Positions 7,914 to 16,138 of a stretch of 17,205 nt of DNA are shown here, piece by piece. The notes beneath the pieces were generated by a model that worked only from the letters and a program-made list of their open reading frames with translations, made no database searches and had not been told where the DNA came from. A program made the position numbers and the translations under genes. Numbering within the stretch: the first letter of the stretch is position 1; each line of letters starts with the position of its first letter. The stretch comes from Ruminococcus sp. (GTDB lineage Bacteria; Bacillota; Clostridia; Oscillospirales; Ruminococcaceae). The stretch is from positions 1 through 17,205 of the forward strand of contig JAGCWY010000095.1 in assembly GCA_017961625.1 (NCBI GenBank), read 5' to 3'.

Positions 7914-10529
7914 TTACTTTATAAGGCCGATACCCCAGATAGTAAAGCTTCCGCTTCCTGAGATAGAAACATCAAGCTCTCCTTCCGTATCCTGATAATA
8001 GCCAAGCTCTGCGTCAGGACCGCCCCATGTATACTGCTTGTTGCCGTTGACCTTGGTGGTCTTGCCATTTACAGTAACATTTATGCTGCCCATACCATTG
8101 CTGTTAGCCTTGAATACGATAATAAGTCCCTTTCCGGTGGTCTTGAAGGTCATAGGACTTCCGCCGTTGAGCGTGTAGGAGTAAGGAAGCGAATTATATC
8201 CGCTACCCGCTGACCAAGAACCTGCATTGAAGTTGTTCAGATCCTTAGGATTAACGTTTACACAGCTTGCATACTCTGCTCCATAGACATACTTTGTAGG
8301 CTGAGTATAGCCTGTTGACTGGTTCTCAGTCTTTAATGCCTGACGAACGTAGTATGCCATACAGTCAGCAACTAGCTTTCCACCATTCTGATGAGGATGA
8401 TACTCATCACTAAAGTAATCGCTTGTCTGGAGGAATCTGCTGTTAAATGCCTTTGTAAGAGCGTCGTCCATACTAATAACTGGAATATCGAAGTTCTTGC
8501 CGATAGGATACATCTGTGACTGGCTTGAGAATCCATCTCTTGCACGCATTATGAGTACCATAACAGCAGGCTCATTTGGAAGATCGAGGAACTTCTTTAT
8601 ACAGCTCTCAAAGGACTTCTTGTACATGATGTCCTCATGGTCGTTAACAGAGAACTCAAGGATAATAATGTCAGGATTCTGCGATACGATATCCTTCTCG
8701 CTGCGGACAAGTCCTACAACTGAGGAAGTACCTGACATACCTGCATTAACCTCCTTGAAGCTTCCCTTAGCAAATGTCTGCTTAAGGTAGCTTGAGAAAG
8801 GTGATGAATAGTTTTTGCCCTCTGTAATTGAACCGCCGAGATAAGCAACTGTGAGAGACTCTCCCTTTTCAGCAGCAGCAAGCTTCTGGGTAAGCCTATA
8901 GGTATTACCCATGTGCTTTATCGAGCTATTATAGAAGTCGATATACTGTTGAGAAGCATCTTCCTTATAGCTATCCCACTTGGATGTATCATACTCAGGC
9001 GTCGGAGGAAGCTCAGGCTCAGGCCACTCGGTGATCTTCTTAATGATATATGACTGGATTAGAACAAGATCAGCAGCCTCAAACGCACCGTTCTGGTCAA
9101 CATCTGCTGCCTTTAACGCTGAACCCTTGAGGTCTCCTGCGATAATAGACTTTCTTGCAGCGATCATATCGAGAGAGTCAATAACACCATCGAAATTTAC
9201 ATCGCCCAGCAAAGCCTTCTTTGGAGGTTCTGCTCCCTTGATCTCGGTTCCAGCTGTTGCTCCGATAACATCGTCGACATAGAAATCTATATAATTTGAA
9301 TCATTCTCGTCTGTTTCAACGTAAAGAACAACATTTGAAGCTCCCGCTGGGATCTCATACTTTGTATTTGCAAGCTGGAGCCATTCACCCTTTGTAGCTG
9401 TACCTGAAGCTATATGGTCATATTTCGTTGTAGAACCGTCCGAATACTGGAGAGAGAGCTGGAAAGTCTGCTCTGACGGTCCGCTTTCGTACATTACATT
9501 AGCGCTGAAGCTGTACTGTGTTCCTGCCTTGAAGGTGCTTGAAGAAAGTGACTTTGCAGCACCGTTCCAGTTGTTGTTTCTACCGCTTACGCTAAGTGAT
9601 GAGGAACCGCTTAATGCGGCTGCCGATGAAGATTCAACAGTCTCTGAGGCTCTTCCGGACCAGCTGTTTGCCGAACCCTCAAAGCCGTCGTTGAAGTAGT
9701 AGCCGTTTTCATCGGGCTCTACAGCTGTTGTAGTATCATCATCAACAATATCCTCATGGTTTTCTCCGTTATCCTTAAAGTTTTCATAAACTTTAACACT
9801 CTTTACATTGGCAGAGCCGTTGGACCTGTAACCCTCGATATTTAGAGATACCTCATAGAGAGTACCTGACATATCAAGTCCTGCCTTCGACCATGCGTCA
9901 AAGTGCTTGGTAACGTCGATCTGACCTGACATATTGTTCTGAGTGTTATTTCTAGAACCGCTGGTCTGACGGATGCTCCAGTACTGCGGGAATGTTGCTG
10001 TACCATCAAGAGAGGGCTGATTGTAACGCATTGTCTTACATATATCATAAGTATTTCCGTTAAGAGTTACATTACCCTTTCTCTCTGCACCGTCTCCAGG
10101 TGGACGCCAATCGCCCCAGCCCTCAACGATATAGTACTCCATAAGTGGATTTCTTGTCCAGCCGTATACACACATATACGAATTTCCTCTAGGAGTATAC
10201 TCGACATCGTAAGTCAAAACAATATTGTTTCCGATCTGCTTGTAATTCTGCTTCTTGCTGTCATAGTTTTTACCCATACGAGCAAGGAAGTTTTCGATGT
10301 TGCTCCACGAGCAGGTGAAGGAGCCTGCACTTGGATTCATAGACGCCTGGCCCTGACCGTTCTGATTCCACATCTCATAATCGTAGCCGCCGATGTTTCC
10401 TCTTGTCTGCTGGTCAGCTGCCATAGCGGTCAATGCGTTGCTTCCGGGAAATACTGTATTGCCTAGTAACAGCATCGCAGACGCTGTTACAGCAGAAAGC
10501 GCCTTCCCGAAAAAGTTTGAATGCTTCAT
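7914..10529 (-). CDS. Secreted cellulosomal bifunctional xylanase-esterase GH11-CBM22-dockerin-SGNH
   Basis: Predicted endo-1,4-beta-xylanase joined to a carbohydrate esterase, secreted and bound to a scaffoldin. The start at 10529 has AAAGGAGTGAT as its SD. In 871 aa: signal peptide about 1-38 (ending AMA/A); GH11 beta-jelly-roll about 42-250 with nucleophile Glu131 in NPLMEYYIVEGWGDWRPPG and acid/base Glu232 in LNIEGYRSNG; a short acidic/Thr linker; CBM22-like xylan-binding module about 277-422 (FNDGFEGSANSWSGR...; ends YIDFYVDDV); type I dockerin about 441-500; Pro-rich hinge; SGNH-hydrolase about 515-735 with block I GGSITEG (Ser567), NAGMSG, block III FSVND (Asn629) and DEYHPH (Asp708, His711); and an extra beta-rich domain about 740-871. 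The SGNH module is most likely an acetylxylan or related hemicellulose esterase, by context; its CE family is uncertain. GH11-CBM22-dockerin-esterase arrangements are known in R. flavefaciens, usually with other esterase families. The gene is monocistronic. Confidence 0.93.
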   Translation of the reverse strand: MKHSNFFGKALSAVTASAMLLLGNTVFPGSNALTAMAADQQTRGNIGGYDYEMWNQNGQGQASMNPSAGSFTCSWSNIENFLARMGKNYDSKKQNYKQIGNNIVLTYDVEYTPRGNSYMCVYGWTRNPLMEYYIVEGWGDWRPPGDGAERKGNVTLNGNTYDICKTMRYNQPSLDGTATFPQYWSIRQTSGSRNNTQNNMSGQIDVTKHFDAWSKAGLDMSGTLYEVSLNIEGYRSNGSANVKSVKVYENFKDNGENHEDIVDDDTTTAVEPDENGYYFNDGFEGSANSWSGRASETVESSSAAALSGSSSLSVSGRNNNWNGAAKSLSSSTFKAGTQYSFSANVMYESGPSEQTFQLSLQYSDGSTTKYDHIASGTATKGEWLQLANTKYEIPAGASNVVLYVETDENDSNYIDFYVDDVIGATAGTEIKGAEPPKKALLGDVNFDGVIDSLDMIAARKSIIAGDLKGSALKAADVDQNGAFEAADLVLIQSYIIKKITEWPEPELPPTPEYDTSKWDSYKEDASQQYIDFYNSSIKHMGNTYRLTQKLAAAEKGESLTVAYLGGSITEGKNYSSPFSSYLKQTFAKGSFKEVNAGMSGTSSVVGLVRSEKDIVSQNPDIIILEFSVNDHEDIMYKKSFESCIKKFLDLPNEPAVMVLIMRARDGFSSQSQMYPIGKNFDIPVISMDDALTKAFNSRFLQTSDYFSDEYHPHQNGGKLVADCMAYYVRQALKTENQSTGYTQPTKYVYGAEYASCVNVNPKDLNNFNAGSWSAGSGYNSLPYSYTLNGGSPMTFKTTGKGLIIVFKANSNGMGSINVTVNGKTTKVNGNKQYTWGGPDAELGYYQDTEGELDVSISGSGSFTIWGIGLIK

Positions 10530-10583
10530 ACTATCACTCCTTTAAAAAATTATTTCTCCAGAATTCAAAAACTCTCCAACTTA

Positions 10584-10612
10584 ATTATACTTTTCCATAA
10601 GCGCCAAAACAA
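10584..10612 (-). promoter_or_regulatory. Promoter of the xylanase-esterase gene
   Basis: Minus strand: -10 TATAAT (10584-10589), 17-bp spacer, -35 TTGTTT (10607-10612). The -10 is perfect and the -35 weak, which fits a promoter that may need an activator. The leader is about 50 nt. Confidence 0.6.
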
Positions 10613-10640
10613 CCTTCATTTTACATAAGAGGTGGACTTT

Positions 10641-10670
10641 TCGATGATTTACAGTCGATTTCAGCGATTT
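10641..10670. promoter_or_regulatory. Triplicated CGATTT-like direct repeats upstream of the xylanase promoter
   Basis: Just upstream of the xylanase -35, the + strand carries CGATGATTT (10642-10650), CGATTT (10656-10661) and CGATTT (10665-10670), about 9-14 bp apart. Short direct repeats placed 30-60 bp above a weak -35 are typical of activator sites, but the protein is unknown. The rest of the 370-bp gap 10530-10901 is AT-rich and holds only the promoter, a loose palindrome (10724-10739) and the terminator listed next. Confidence 0.3.
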
Positions 10671-10845
10671 GCATATTGAGGGAAACGAATTTTTGTTAAA
10701 GCCTACAATTCTTTAGATCAATAATTTGGCAGGGCAAATCAAAGCATTATGCACATATTTGTTCGCTTATCTATAATATTATTATACGCTATTAACAATG
10801 AAATGTCAAGGCATTTTTTGCTATTATTACAATAATTATACTTAC

Positions 10846-10884
10846 AAAAATGTCCGTAGCAGGTCATTTTGACCCACTGCGGAC
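10846..10884 (-). terminator. Rho-independent terminator after the GT-B-like gene
   Basis: The hairpin spans 10852-10884: an 8-bp outer stem with one G-U pair, a CA/CA internal loop, a 4-bp inner stem and loop ATTTT. On the minus strand it is followed by ATTTTTGT. It starts about 17 bases after the stop codon of the gene. Confidence 0.75.
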
Positions 10885-10901
10885 TAAAAAAATTTATATG
10901 A

Positions 10902-12353
10902 TCATTTTCTGCCAACCGCCTGCTCAACAGCATGGTAAGCTCCGTCGTACACTCCCGCCTTTTTAGCGGTAAGGATATTGGAACACATTTTTTCTATAAT
11001 ATCATTGTCATGTTGTATCAAATCTATCATTGCAGCCGTTTCCGCCGCTGTTTTGCACTCGTATGTCCCATCGCCTAACTCCGCAGAGCGTATAGCGCCC
11101 CACGCCTCGTGTCCGCCGACGCGTTTAATCATCAGCTTTGGCACTGGGTAGAAGGCAAGTTCACTCGGCTTTGTGATAAGGACATCACTGCACCTCATAA
11201 GCAGATTTGTTGAATATACCGCCGCAAAAATATCGTCATGACAAAAAGCGTGTATCCCCTTAATTTCTCCGTCGTATGCGTTTTCACAGAAGCTCTTGGT
11301 ATCACCGAAATCATCAAAGTGTTCTCGGAGGAAGGGCTTCATATTTGGAACTTCACTTAGTAGCTTGCGCCATACGTCAGCATGATCTCCCACGTTTATG
11401 AAAAGAACAGCTCTTCCCTTCTTTATTGCAGGCAACAGCTTTCGAATTATCGCTACGAATATATCTTTCTGAGCACCTGCTCCTCCTACTGACAAAAGCC
11501 AGCGTACAGGCTTGCCGGCACGAAGCCTATTCACACGTTTTTCGCAGTCCTTCTCTATATTGCTGACCAGTTCGTGATCAATATAATGACCGGTATACAC
11601 GATAGACTCCTTTGGCATAGGCTTTAGCTGAGCTTTTTTATCCATGCCTCTTAGGGCGCGGTAACCGAGATAGGATGAAGGTGTCTGCACGGTGTGTATC
11701 GCTCCCTCAGAAAGATGAAGCCCCATAGGCCAGTTATCCGGTATGGCATTGACAACGTTCCTGAGTCCGGCATGTACGGCTGCCTGTGCCGGCCATACAT
11801 GAGTTGCAATAAATGGTATATCCTTCGGTAGCTCCCGGAATACTGACGTCATAAGCTCTGAGGTCTTCTGATCCGAGCTGTTGTAGGTAAGCTTTCGAAA
11901 GCCTTCACTGTTCAGCGGTTCCCACACTAGCTTGTTAAAAAGAGAAAACCTCTGTGAAAGCCTTGAACCTAAAGAGTAAAGCTCATTCTGCTGCTCTATT
12001 ATCTTTCCGCAGGTAGTGTTCTTAAACGAATGAAGATCGAACCAGTATGGCTCATAGCCCATAGAATGTGCGGCAGACGCTATAGCCATTGAAATCCTAT
12101 AATGTCCAAAGCCCATACGGATATTTCCTATAACAAGGCTTTTCTCGTTGAATTTACAGTTGCTCTTTTCGCTAATAACAATATTCTTTACATTGAAAGC
12201 TTCCCCTATAACGGGAGCTTCTGTAAACGAAAGATGATATACGGCGTCTGTGTCATCACCGAACTTTTTTATGAACTTTGCCTTGGTTCTAATTGCCTTT
12301 CTATAGGCTTTGCGAGATATTTCGTTTTCAAAAACAAATTTTGAACTATCCAT
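10902..12353 (-). CDS. Cytoplasmic GT-B-like (glycosyltransferase-fold) protein, function unknown
   Basis: The 483-aa product has no signal peptide or membrane segment. I do not recognise a characterised family with certainty. Two features suggest a GT-B fold of the MurG / diacylglycerol-glycosyltransferase type. The first is a Gly-rich turn with His, VIGNIRMGFGHYRIS (about 74-88), placed like the GGGH loop of such enzymes. The second is a C-terminal half with WLLSVGGAGAQKD (about 285-297) and TKPSELAFYPVPKLMIK (about 394-410), resembling the nucleotide-sugar-binding region, followed by a Gly/Ala-rich GGHEAWGAIRSAELG. A sugar-nucleotide-dependent transfer is therefore inference. The start at ATG 12353 is supported by GGAGG about 8 nt upstream. 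It is divergent from the TetR-GPH-GH36 operon and shares its control region, so it is probably regulated with galactoside uptake and hydrolysis. A terminator follows it. Confidence 0.85.
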   Translation of the reverse strand: MDSSKFVFENEISRKAYRKAIRTKAKFIKKFGDDTDAVYHLSFTEAPVIGEAFNVKNIVISEKSNCKFNEKSLVIGNIRMGFGHYRISMAIASAAHSMGYEPYWFDLHSFKNTTCGKIIEQQNELYSLGSRLSQRFSLFNKLVWEPLNSEGFRKLTYNSSDQKTSELMTSVFRELPKDIPFIATHVWPAQAAVHAGLRNVVNAIPDNWPMGLHLSEGAIHTVQTPSSYLGYRALRGMDKKAQLKPMPKESIVYTGHYIDHELVSNIEKDCEKRVNRLRAGKPVRWLLSVGGAGAQKDIFVAIIRKLLPAIKKGRAVLFINVGDHADVWRKLLSEVPNMKPFLREHFDDFGDTKSFCENAYDGEIKGIHAFCHDDIFAAVYSTNLLMRCSDVLITKPSELAFYPVPKLMIKRVGGHEAWGAIRSAELGDGTYECKTAAETAAMIDLIQHDNDIIEKMCSNILTAKKAGVYDGAYHAVEQAVGRK

Positions 12354-12371
12354 AAAAATTCCTCCAAAGTC

Positions 12372-12400
12372 TTGACAAAGTTTATGAAATATGTTAAAAT
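12372..12400 (+). promoter_or_regulatory. Promoter of the tetR-GPH-GH36 operon
   Basis: Consensus -35 TTGACA (12372-12377), 17 bp, -10 TAAAAT (12395-12400) with an extended TGT before it. The predicted start is near 12407, directly before the palindrome at 12411, so a repressor bound there would block it. Confidence 0.78.
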
Positions 12401-12402
12401 TA

Positions 12403-12468
12403 TTTATAACATGATAGGCTAGCTATCATATTTGAATATAGTCTATCACAAAAAAGGAGGTTTGTCAA
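12403..12468 (-). promoter_or_regulatory. Candidate promoters of the divergent GT-B-like gene
   Basis: On the minus strand two candidates exist. The better has -35 TTGACA (12463-12468), 17 bp, and -10 TAGACT (12440-12445), overlapping the second operator half. The other is an extended -10, TGTTATAAA (TATAAA at 12403-12408), without a good -35. Both overlap the operator region, so the two transcripts are likely to be controlled together. Confidence 0.5.
12411..12448. promoter_or_regulatory. Probable TetR operator between the divergent genes
   Basis: ATGATAG (12411-12417) and CTATCAT (12423-12429) form perfect 7-bp arms around a 5-bp centre. A shorter palindrome ATAGTCTAT (12438-12446) and a further CTATCA half site (to 12448) follow about 20 bp downstream, two DNA turns on the same face. 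The position, just after the rightward promoter and inside the leftward one, and next to a tetR-type gene, fits autoregulation and repression of both sides. Confidence 0.65.
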
Positions 12469-13116
12469 ATGGAAAATGATTTCTCACAGGAAAAAATAAG
12501 ATCTGAACGTATGAAAAAGGCTATAGAGATAACAGCTCAGCTTTTTCTGAAAAACGGTATCGATGCAGTTAAAATGACCGATATTGCTAAACAGTGCGGC
12601 TTTGGTGTAGCTACGCTCTATCGCTATTTCGGTACCAAGAATGGCATCACAATAGCAGCAATGACATATTTGTGGGATGAGCTCAACAAAATGTTCAGCG
12701 GCATCTTCGACTCGGAAGTATTTCTAAAACAATCGGGAATCAAACAGGTAAGCGACCTGATGAGAATGTTCATTGTCCTCTATCAGGCACACCCCGGGTT
12801 TATGAAAGTCCTCACAGAGTTTGATCTTATGCTCGCTTCGGAGAATATCCCTAAAAATGAACTGAAGGACTACGAAAAATCAATTATTAATTTCTATCCT
12901 GTATTTGAAAAGTCATATATGTTTGGCGTTGCTGACGGGACAGTGCGCGAGCTACCAAACATAAAGCTGTTTTACCTCTCCTATGCCCATGCTCTTCAGG
13001 AACTCAGCAAAAAGCTCACACAGGGCGAGCTCCTTCCGGGAGACGATTTCTCATTTGCAGAAGAAGAATTAAGTACTATTATCGAATCCGCAGTCTTTTT
13101 CCTCAGAAAGGAATGA
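12469..13116 (+). CDS. TetR/AcrR-family transcriptional regulator
   Basis: A 215-aa one-component regulator, expected to act as a dimeric repressor released by a small ligand. The N-terminal helix-turn-helix spans about residues 14-60, with the family pattern AIEITAQLFLKNGIDAVKMT followed by DIAKQCGFGVATLYRYFGTKNGI. The C-terminal ligand domain is helical and not recognisable as to ligand. The start at 12469 has AGGAGG 8 nt upstream. It is the first gene of an operon: the stop lies 6 nt before the symporter start. The nearby palindromes are its likely operator. TetR members are an unusual choice for sugar operons, which more often use LacI, GntR or AraC types, so the effector may not be a simple sugar. 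Confidence 0.93.
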   Translation: MENDFSQEKIRSERMKKAIEITAQLFLKNGIDAVKMTDIAKQCGFGVATLYRYFGTKNGITIAAMTYLWDELNKMFSGIFDSEVFLKQSGIKQVSDLMRMFIVLYQAHPGFMKVLTEFDLMLASENIPKNELKDYEKSIINFYPVFEKSYMFGVADGTVRELPNIKLFYLSYAHALQELSKKLTQGELLPGDDFSFAEEELSTIIESAVFFLRKE

Positions 13117-13122
13117 GGCTTT

Positions 13123-14511
13123 ATGGAGAAAAGAAAAACAGCTTCCAATAAAGTGTTATGGATCTTTGCAATAGGTCAGCTTGGCTGGTCGCTGCTTTCA
13201 GGCATTATTGCCAACTGGCTCGTTTTCTTCTACCAACCTAGCCAGGAGGAGTTAACAAAGGGTCAGATACTCTTTATCCCTAAAGGTACATTTATCGGTC
13301 TGACAGCCATCGGAGTTATAACAGCTTTCGGACGTATCTTTGATGCTGTCACCGATCCTCTCATCGCAGGTAAATCGGACACATTAAAGCACAGGCTCGG
13401 ACGACGCATACCATTTATGCGTTTTGCAGCTATCCCTTTCGGAGTTGTAACGGTACTTATGTTCATTTCTCCGTTTTCACCTGGAAGCAAGGGAAATGCT
13501 GCCGCTCTTTTCATTTTCGCCTTGCTTTTCTATTTCTGCATGACCTGCTATTGTACACCTTACAATGCACTTATACCTGAGCTTGGCAGTACACAAAATG
13601 CAAGGATCAATCTCTCAACATTTATCTCGGTAACATACTTTTTCGGTACTGCTATTGCTTACCTTGTACCCAATATTGCAGGTATCTTTCTTGACAGTAT
13701 GGGCTATGCAAACAGCTTCCGAATAACTGTCGCTATCCTATCAGCAGTAGCGGTTATCTGTATGCTGATCCCAGCATTTCTGATAGACGAGAACCTTTAT
13801 GCAGACACTACACCTAGCAAAAGCTCTGCTTTCAGTTCACTGCTGTCAACCTTCAAAAACAAGGAATTCCGTACATTCGTATGCTCGGACATCCTTTACT
13901 GGATAGGACTCACGCTGTTTCAGACAGGTCTGTCATTCTATATCACAGTATTGCTCGGACTCGATTCTGGCATGACCTTCCCTCTTTTTGTGACAATGAC
14001 CGTAGTATCGCTACTATTCTATCCGTTAGTTAATATACTCTCAAAGAAGCTTGGAAAGAAGAAACTCATCGCATTTGCATTCCTTTTCTTCTCCTTCGCC
14101 TTCCTTGTCACTTCAGGTGCAGGACTTATTGATATACCAGCTTTGGCTTACGGTTTTATAATAGCTGTCCTTGCAGCTCTTCCCATGGCTATACTCGGTA
14201 TACTGCCGCAGGCTGTGGTTGCTGATATTTCAGAAGCCGACAAGCTCGATACCGGTGAGAGCCGCCAGGGTATGTTCTATGCTGCCAGAACTTTTGCATT
14301 CAAACTCGGACAGTCCCTTGCTATGCTCATATTCACAAGTATGGTACTTATTAATTCAGAGGTTCCAAAGGGAGAATCCGGTTACGGTCTCGGATACAGG
14401 ATAACAGCTGTTACAGCAGCAGTCCTGTGTCTTCTCGGAGGAATAGTATTCCTGAAATACAACGAGAAAAAAATCATCTCCCGTATAGAGGAGGAACAGA
14501 AAAATGCTTAA
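13123..14511 (+). CDS. GPH-family (MelB-like) sugar:cation symporter
   Basis: A 462-aa inner-membrane transporter of the glycoside-pentoside-hexuronide:cation symporter family (MFS fold), with about 12 hydrophobic segments. The family signature is clear: FDAVTDPLIAGKSD followed by RLGRRIPF (about 73-98). Asp74 and Asp78 align with the pair that forms the cation site of MelB (Asp55 and Asp59), so Na+ or H+ coupling is likely. CTPYNALIPELG (about 144-155) is another family motif. Downstream and overlapping lies a GH36 alpha-galactosidase gene, so the substrate is probably an alpha-galactoside such as melibiose, a raffinose-type sugar or galactosyl-glycerol; this is inference from context. Six bases separate it from tetR; a GAGG/GGAATGAGG sequence serves as SD. 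Confidence 0.92.
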   Translation: MEKRKTASNKVLWIFAIGQLGWSLLSGIIANWLVFFYQPSQEELTKGQILFIPKGTFIGLTAIGVITAFGRIFDAVTDPLIAGKSDTLKHRLGRRIPFMRFAAIPFGVVTVLMFISPFSPGSKGNAAALFIFALLFYFCMTCYCTPYNALIPELGSTQNARINLSTFISVTYFFGTAIAYLVPNIAGIFLDSMGYANSFRITVAILSAVAVICMLIPAFLIDENLYADTTPSKSSAFSSLLSTFKNKEFRTFVCSDILYWIGLTLFQTGLSFYITVLLGLDSGMTFPLFVTMTVVSLLFYPLVNILSKKLGKKKLIAFAFLFFSFAFLVTSGAGLIDIPALAYGFIIAVLAALPMAILGILPQAVVADISEADKLDTGESRQGMFYAARTFAFKLGQSLAMLIFTSMVLINSEVPKGESGYGLGYRITAVTAAVLCLLGGIVFLKYNEKKIISRIEEEQKNA

Positions 14512-16135
14512 ATTCAAATCTCTGCAGTTCCTATATAAGGACGGCGAAAGCGACTTCATGGCTATAACATCGAGCTCCCTGCGCAATGATAAAATGGAGC
14601 TTGATATTAAAATAGACGGAGATATTTTTTCAGTAAATATCAAAGCAAACGATACAATAACTATACAGAAGCTTTGTGCAGAGTTTGAATACGAATTCAG
14701 CGAGGGAGAAAAGATTTTCCTCAATGGATATCAGTCATGGACGGATTCCGTAGAACATGACATTAATGGAAAAATGCGTGGCATATGCCATATTCCCTCT
14801 GCAATAAGAGAGAAGTATGCTTTTTCACAGTACGGCGACTACAATTTCAGTGAGTACGGCGATGATATGCACGGCTGGTCTTATGGATATATTAGGACTG
14901 AGGAGCTATACTGTTTCATAGGTTCCCTTACAGAAAATACCGGATTCACACAGATAATAACGCAGGTTGGCAAAGGAATGATTGCCCTGAAAAAAGACTG
15001 TGCCGGTGTAGATATAAGCGGAGAATGGTGCGCTCTTAAGCTCATTCTTACCGAGGGCAGAGAAAACGAAGTATTCGACAGATACTTCAATGCTTTAGGC
15101 ATAAAACCGCGAGAAGGCGTAAAGCCTATATTCGGATATACAAGCTGGTATAATCATTATCAGGACATAAGCAAGGATACTATAGAGGACGATCTAAACG
15201 GTATAAACTCACTTACCTGTAAAGCTGATGTTTTTCAGATAGACGACGGCTGGCAAACTGCTGTAGGCGACTGGCTATCGGTCAATAGTGAAAAATTTCC
15301 AGGCGGAATGAAAAGGATCGCAGACGCAATAAGCGACGCAGGTCTTATCCCCGGTATTTGGCTGGCACCATTTGTCTGCGAGGAAACCTCCGAGATTTTC
15401 CGTAAAAGCAAACACTGGCTTATTGACAAGGAAGAGGAAGATTTTGTCAGAGGCGGATCAAACTGGAGCGGTTTCTACGCTCTCGATATCAATAATCCAG
15501 AGGTCAGAGAGTATATCAGGTTCGTAATCGAAACTATAGTAAATGAATGGGGCTATAAGCTCCTGAAACTCGATTTCCTGTATGCTGCTTGTATAGTCCC
15601 GAGGAAGGATAAAACGCGTGGTCAGCTTATGTCGGAAGCTATGGCTTTCCTACGTGAATGTGCAGGCGACGCCCTTATTCTTGCCTGCGGTGTTCCACTT
15701 GCTTCCGCCTTTGGTTTGGCAGATTACTGCCGTATCGGCTGTGATGTAAGTCTTGACTGGAATGATAAGCCACACATGAGATTGATGCACAGAGAACGTA
15801 TAAGTACTAAAAATTCAATACTTAATACAGTTTTCAGGAGACAGCTCAACGGACGTGCATTTCTTAACGACCCTGACGTTTTTCTGCTTCGCCCGTGTAA
15901 TAATTTTCTCTCCGAAAAGCAGAAAAAATGTCTCGCAGAGGTAAATGCCCTTATGGGAAGCGTACTTTTTACTTCTGATAATTTCTATGATTACAGTGAA
16001 GCCGAGACCAAAGAGTTGTCAAAGATCCTAAAAATCAGAAATGCAGAAATAATCTCTGCAGACCTTGAGGACGATATACTTACTCTAAAATTCAGTATAG
16101 ACAATAAAAAATACATCAAACGCTTCGGTATATAA
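14504..16135 (+). CDS. Intracellular GH36-type alpha-galactosidase (short form)
   Basis: Predicted retaining alpha-galactosidase that splits imported alpha-galactosides in the cytoplasm; there is no signal peptide. The 543-aa chain has an N-terminal beta-sandwich (about 1-200; LNGYQSW near 73-79) and a GH36/clan GH-D barrel starting at FGYTSWYNHY. The barrel carries FQIDDGWQ (Asp247, Asp248), the nucleophile Asp357 in LLKLDFLYAA, the acid/base Asp414 in CRIGCDVSLDW, and NDPDVFLLR. It is shorter than the common 700-750-aa bacterial GH36 enzymes, so it belongs to a compact subgroup whose specificity is less certain; activity on other alpha-linked sugars is possible. Its ATG overlaps the end of the symporter gene by 8 nt, with GAGGA as SD, which points to translational coupling. 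It is the last gene of the operon. Confidence 0.9.
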   Translation: MLKFKSLQFLYKDGESDFMAITSSSLRNDKMELDIKIDGDIFSVNIKANDTITIQKLCAEFEYEFSEGEKIFLNGYQSWTDSVEHDINGKMRGICHIPSAIREKYAFSQYGDYNFSEYGDDMHGWSYGYIRTEELYCFIGSLTENTGFTQIITQVGKGMIALKKDCAGVDISGEWCALKLILTEGRENEVFDRYFNALGIKPREGVKPIFGYTSWYNHYQDISKDTIEDDLNGINSLTCKADVFQIDDGWQTAVGDWLSVNSEKFPGGMKRIADAISDAGLIPGIWLAPFVCEETSEIFRKSKHWLIDKEEEDFVRGGSNWSGFYALDINNPEVREYIRFVIETIVNEWGYKLLKLDFLYAACIVPRKDKTRGQLMSEAMAFLRECAGDALILACGVPLASAFGLADYCRIGCDVSLDWNDKPHMRLMHRERISTKNSILNTVFRRQLNGRAFLNDPDVFLLRPCNNFLSEKQKKCLAEVNALMGSVLFTSDNFYDYSEAETKELSKILKIRNAEIISADLEDDILTLKFSIDNKKYIKRFGI

Positions 16136-16138
16136 GCT

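Noticed and set aside
8497..9282. Open frames on + antisense to the xylanase-esterase gene
   Set aside because: They overlap the SGNH and dockerin coding sequence, with no SD or family resemblance.
10739..10933. 64-codon open frame on the minus strand
   Set aside because: It starts within the end of the GT-B-like gene and passes through its terminator; composition is that of AT-rich non-coding DNA.
14356..14724. 122-codon open frame on the minus strand
   Set aside because: It is antisense to the symporter-GH36 junction, where both real genes are strongly supported.
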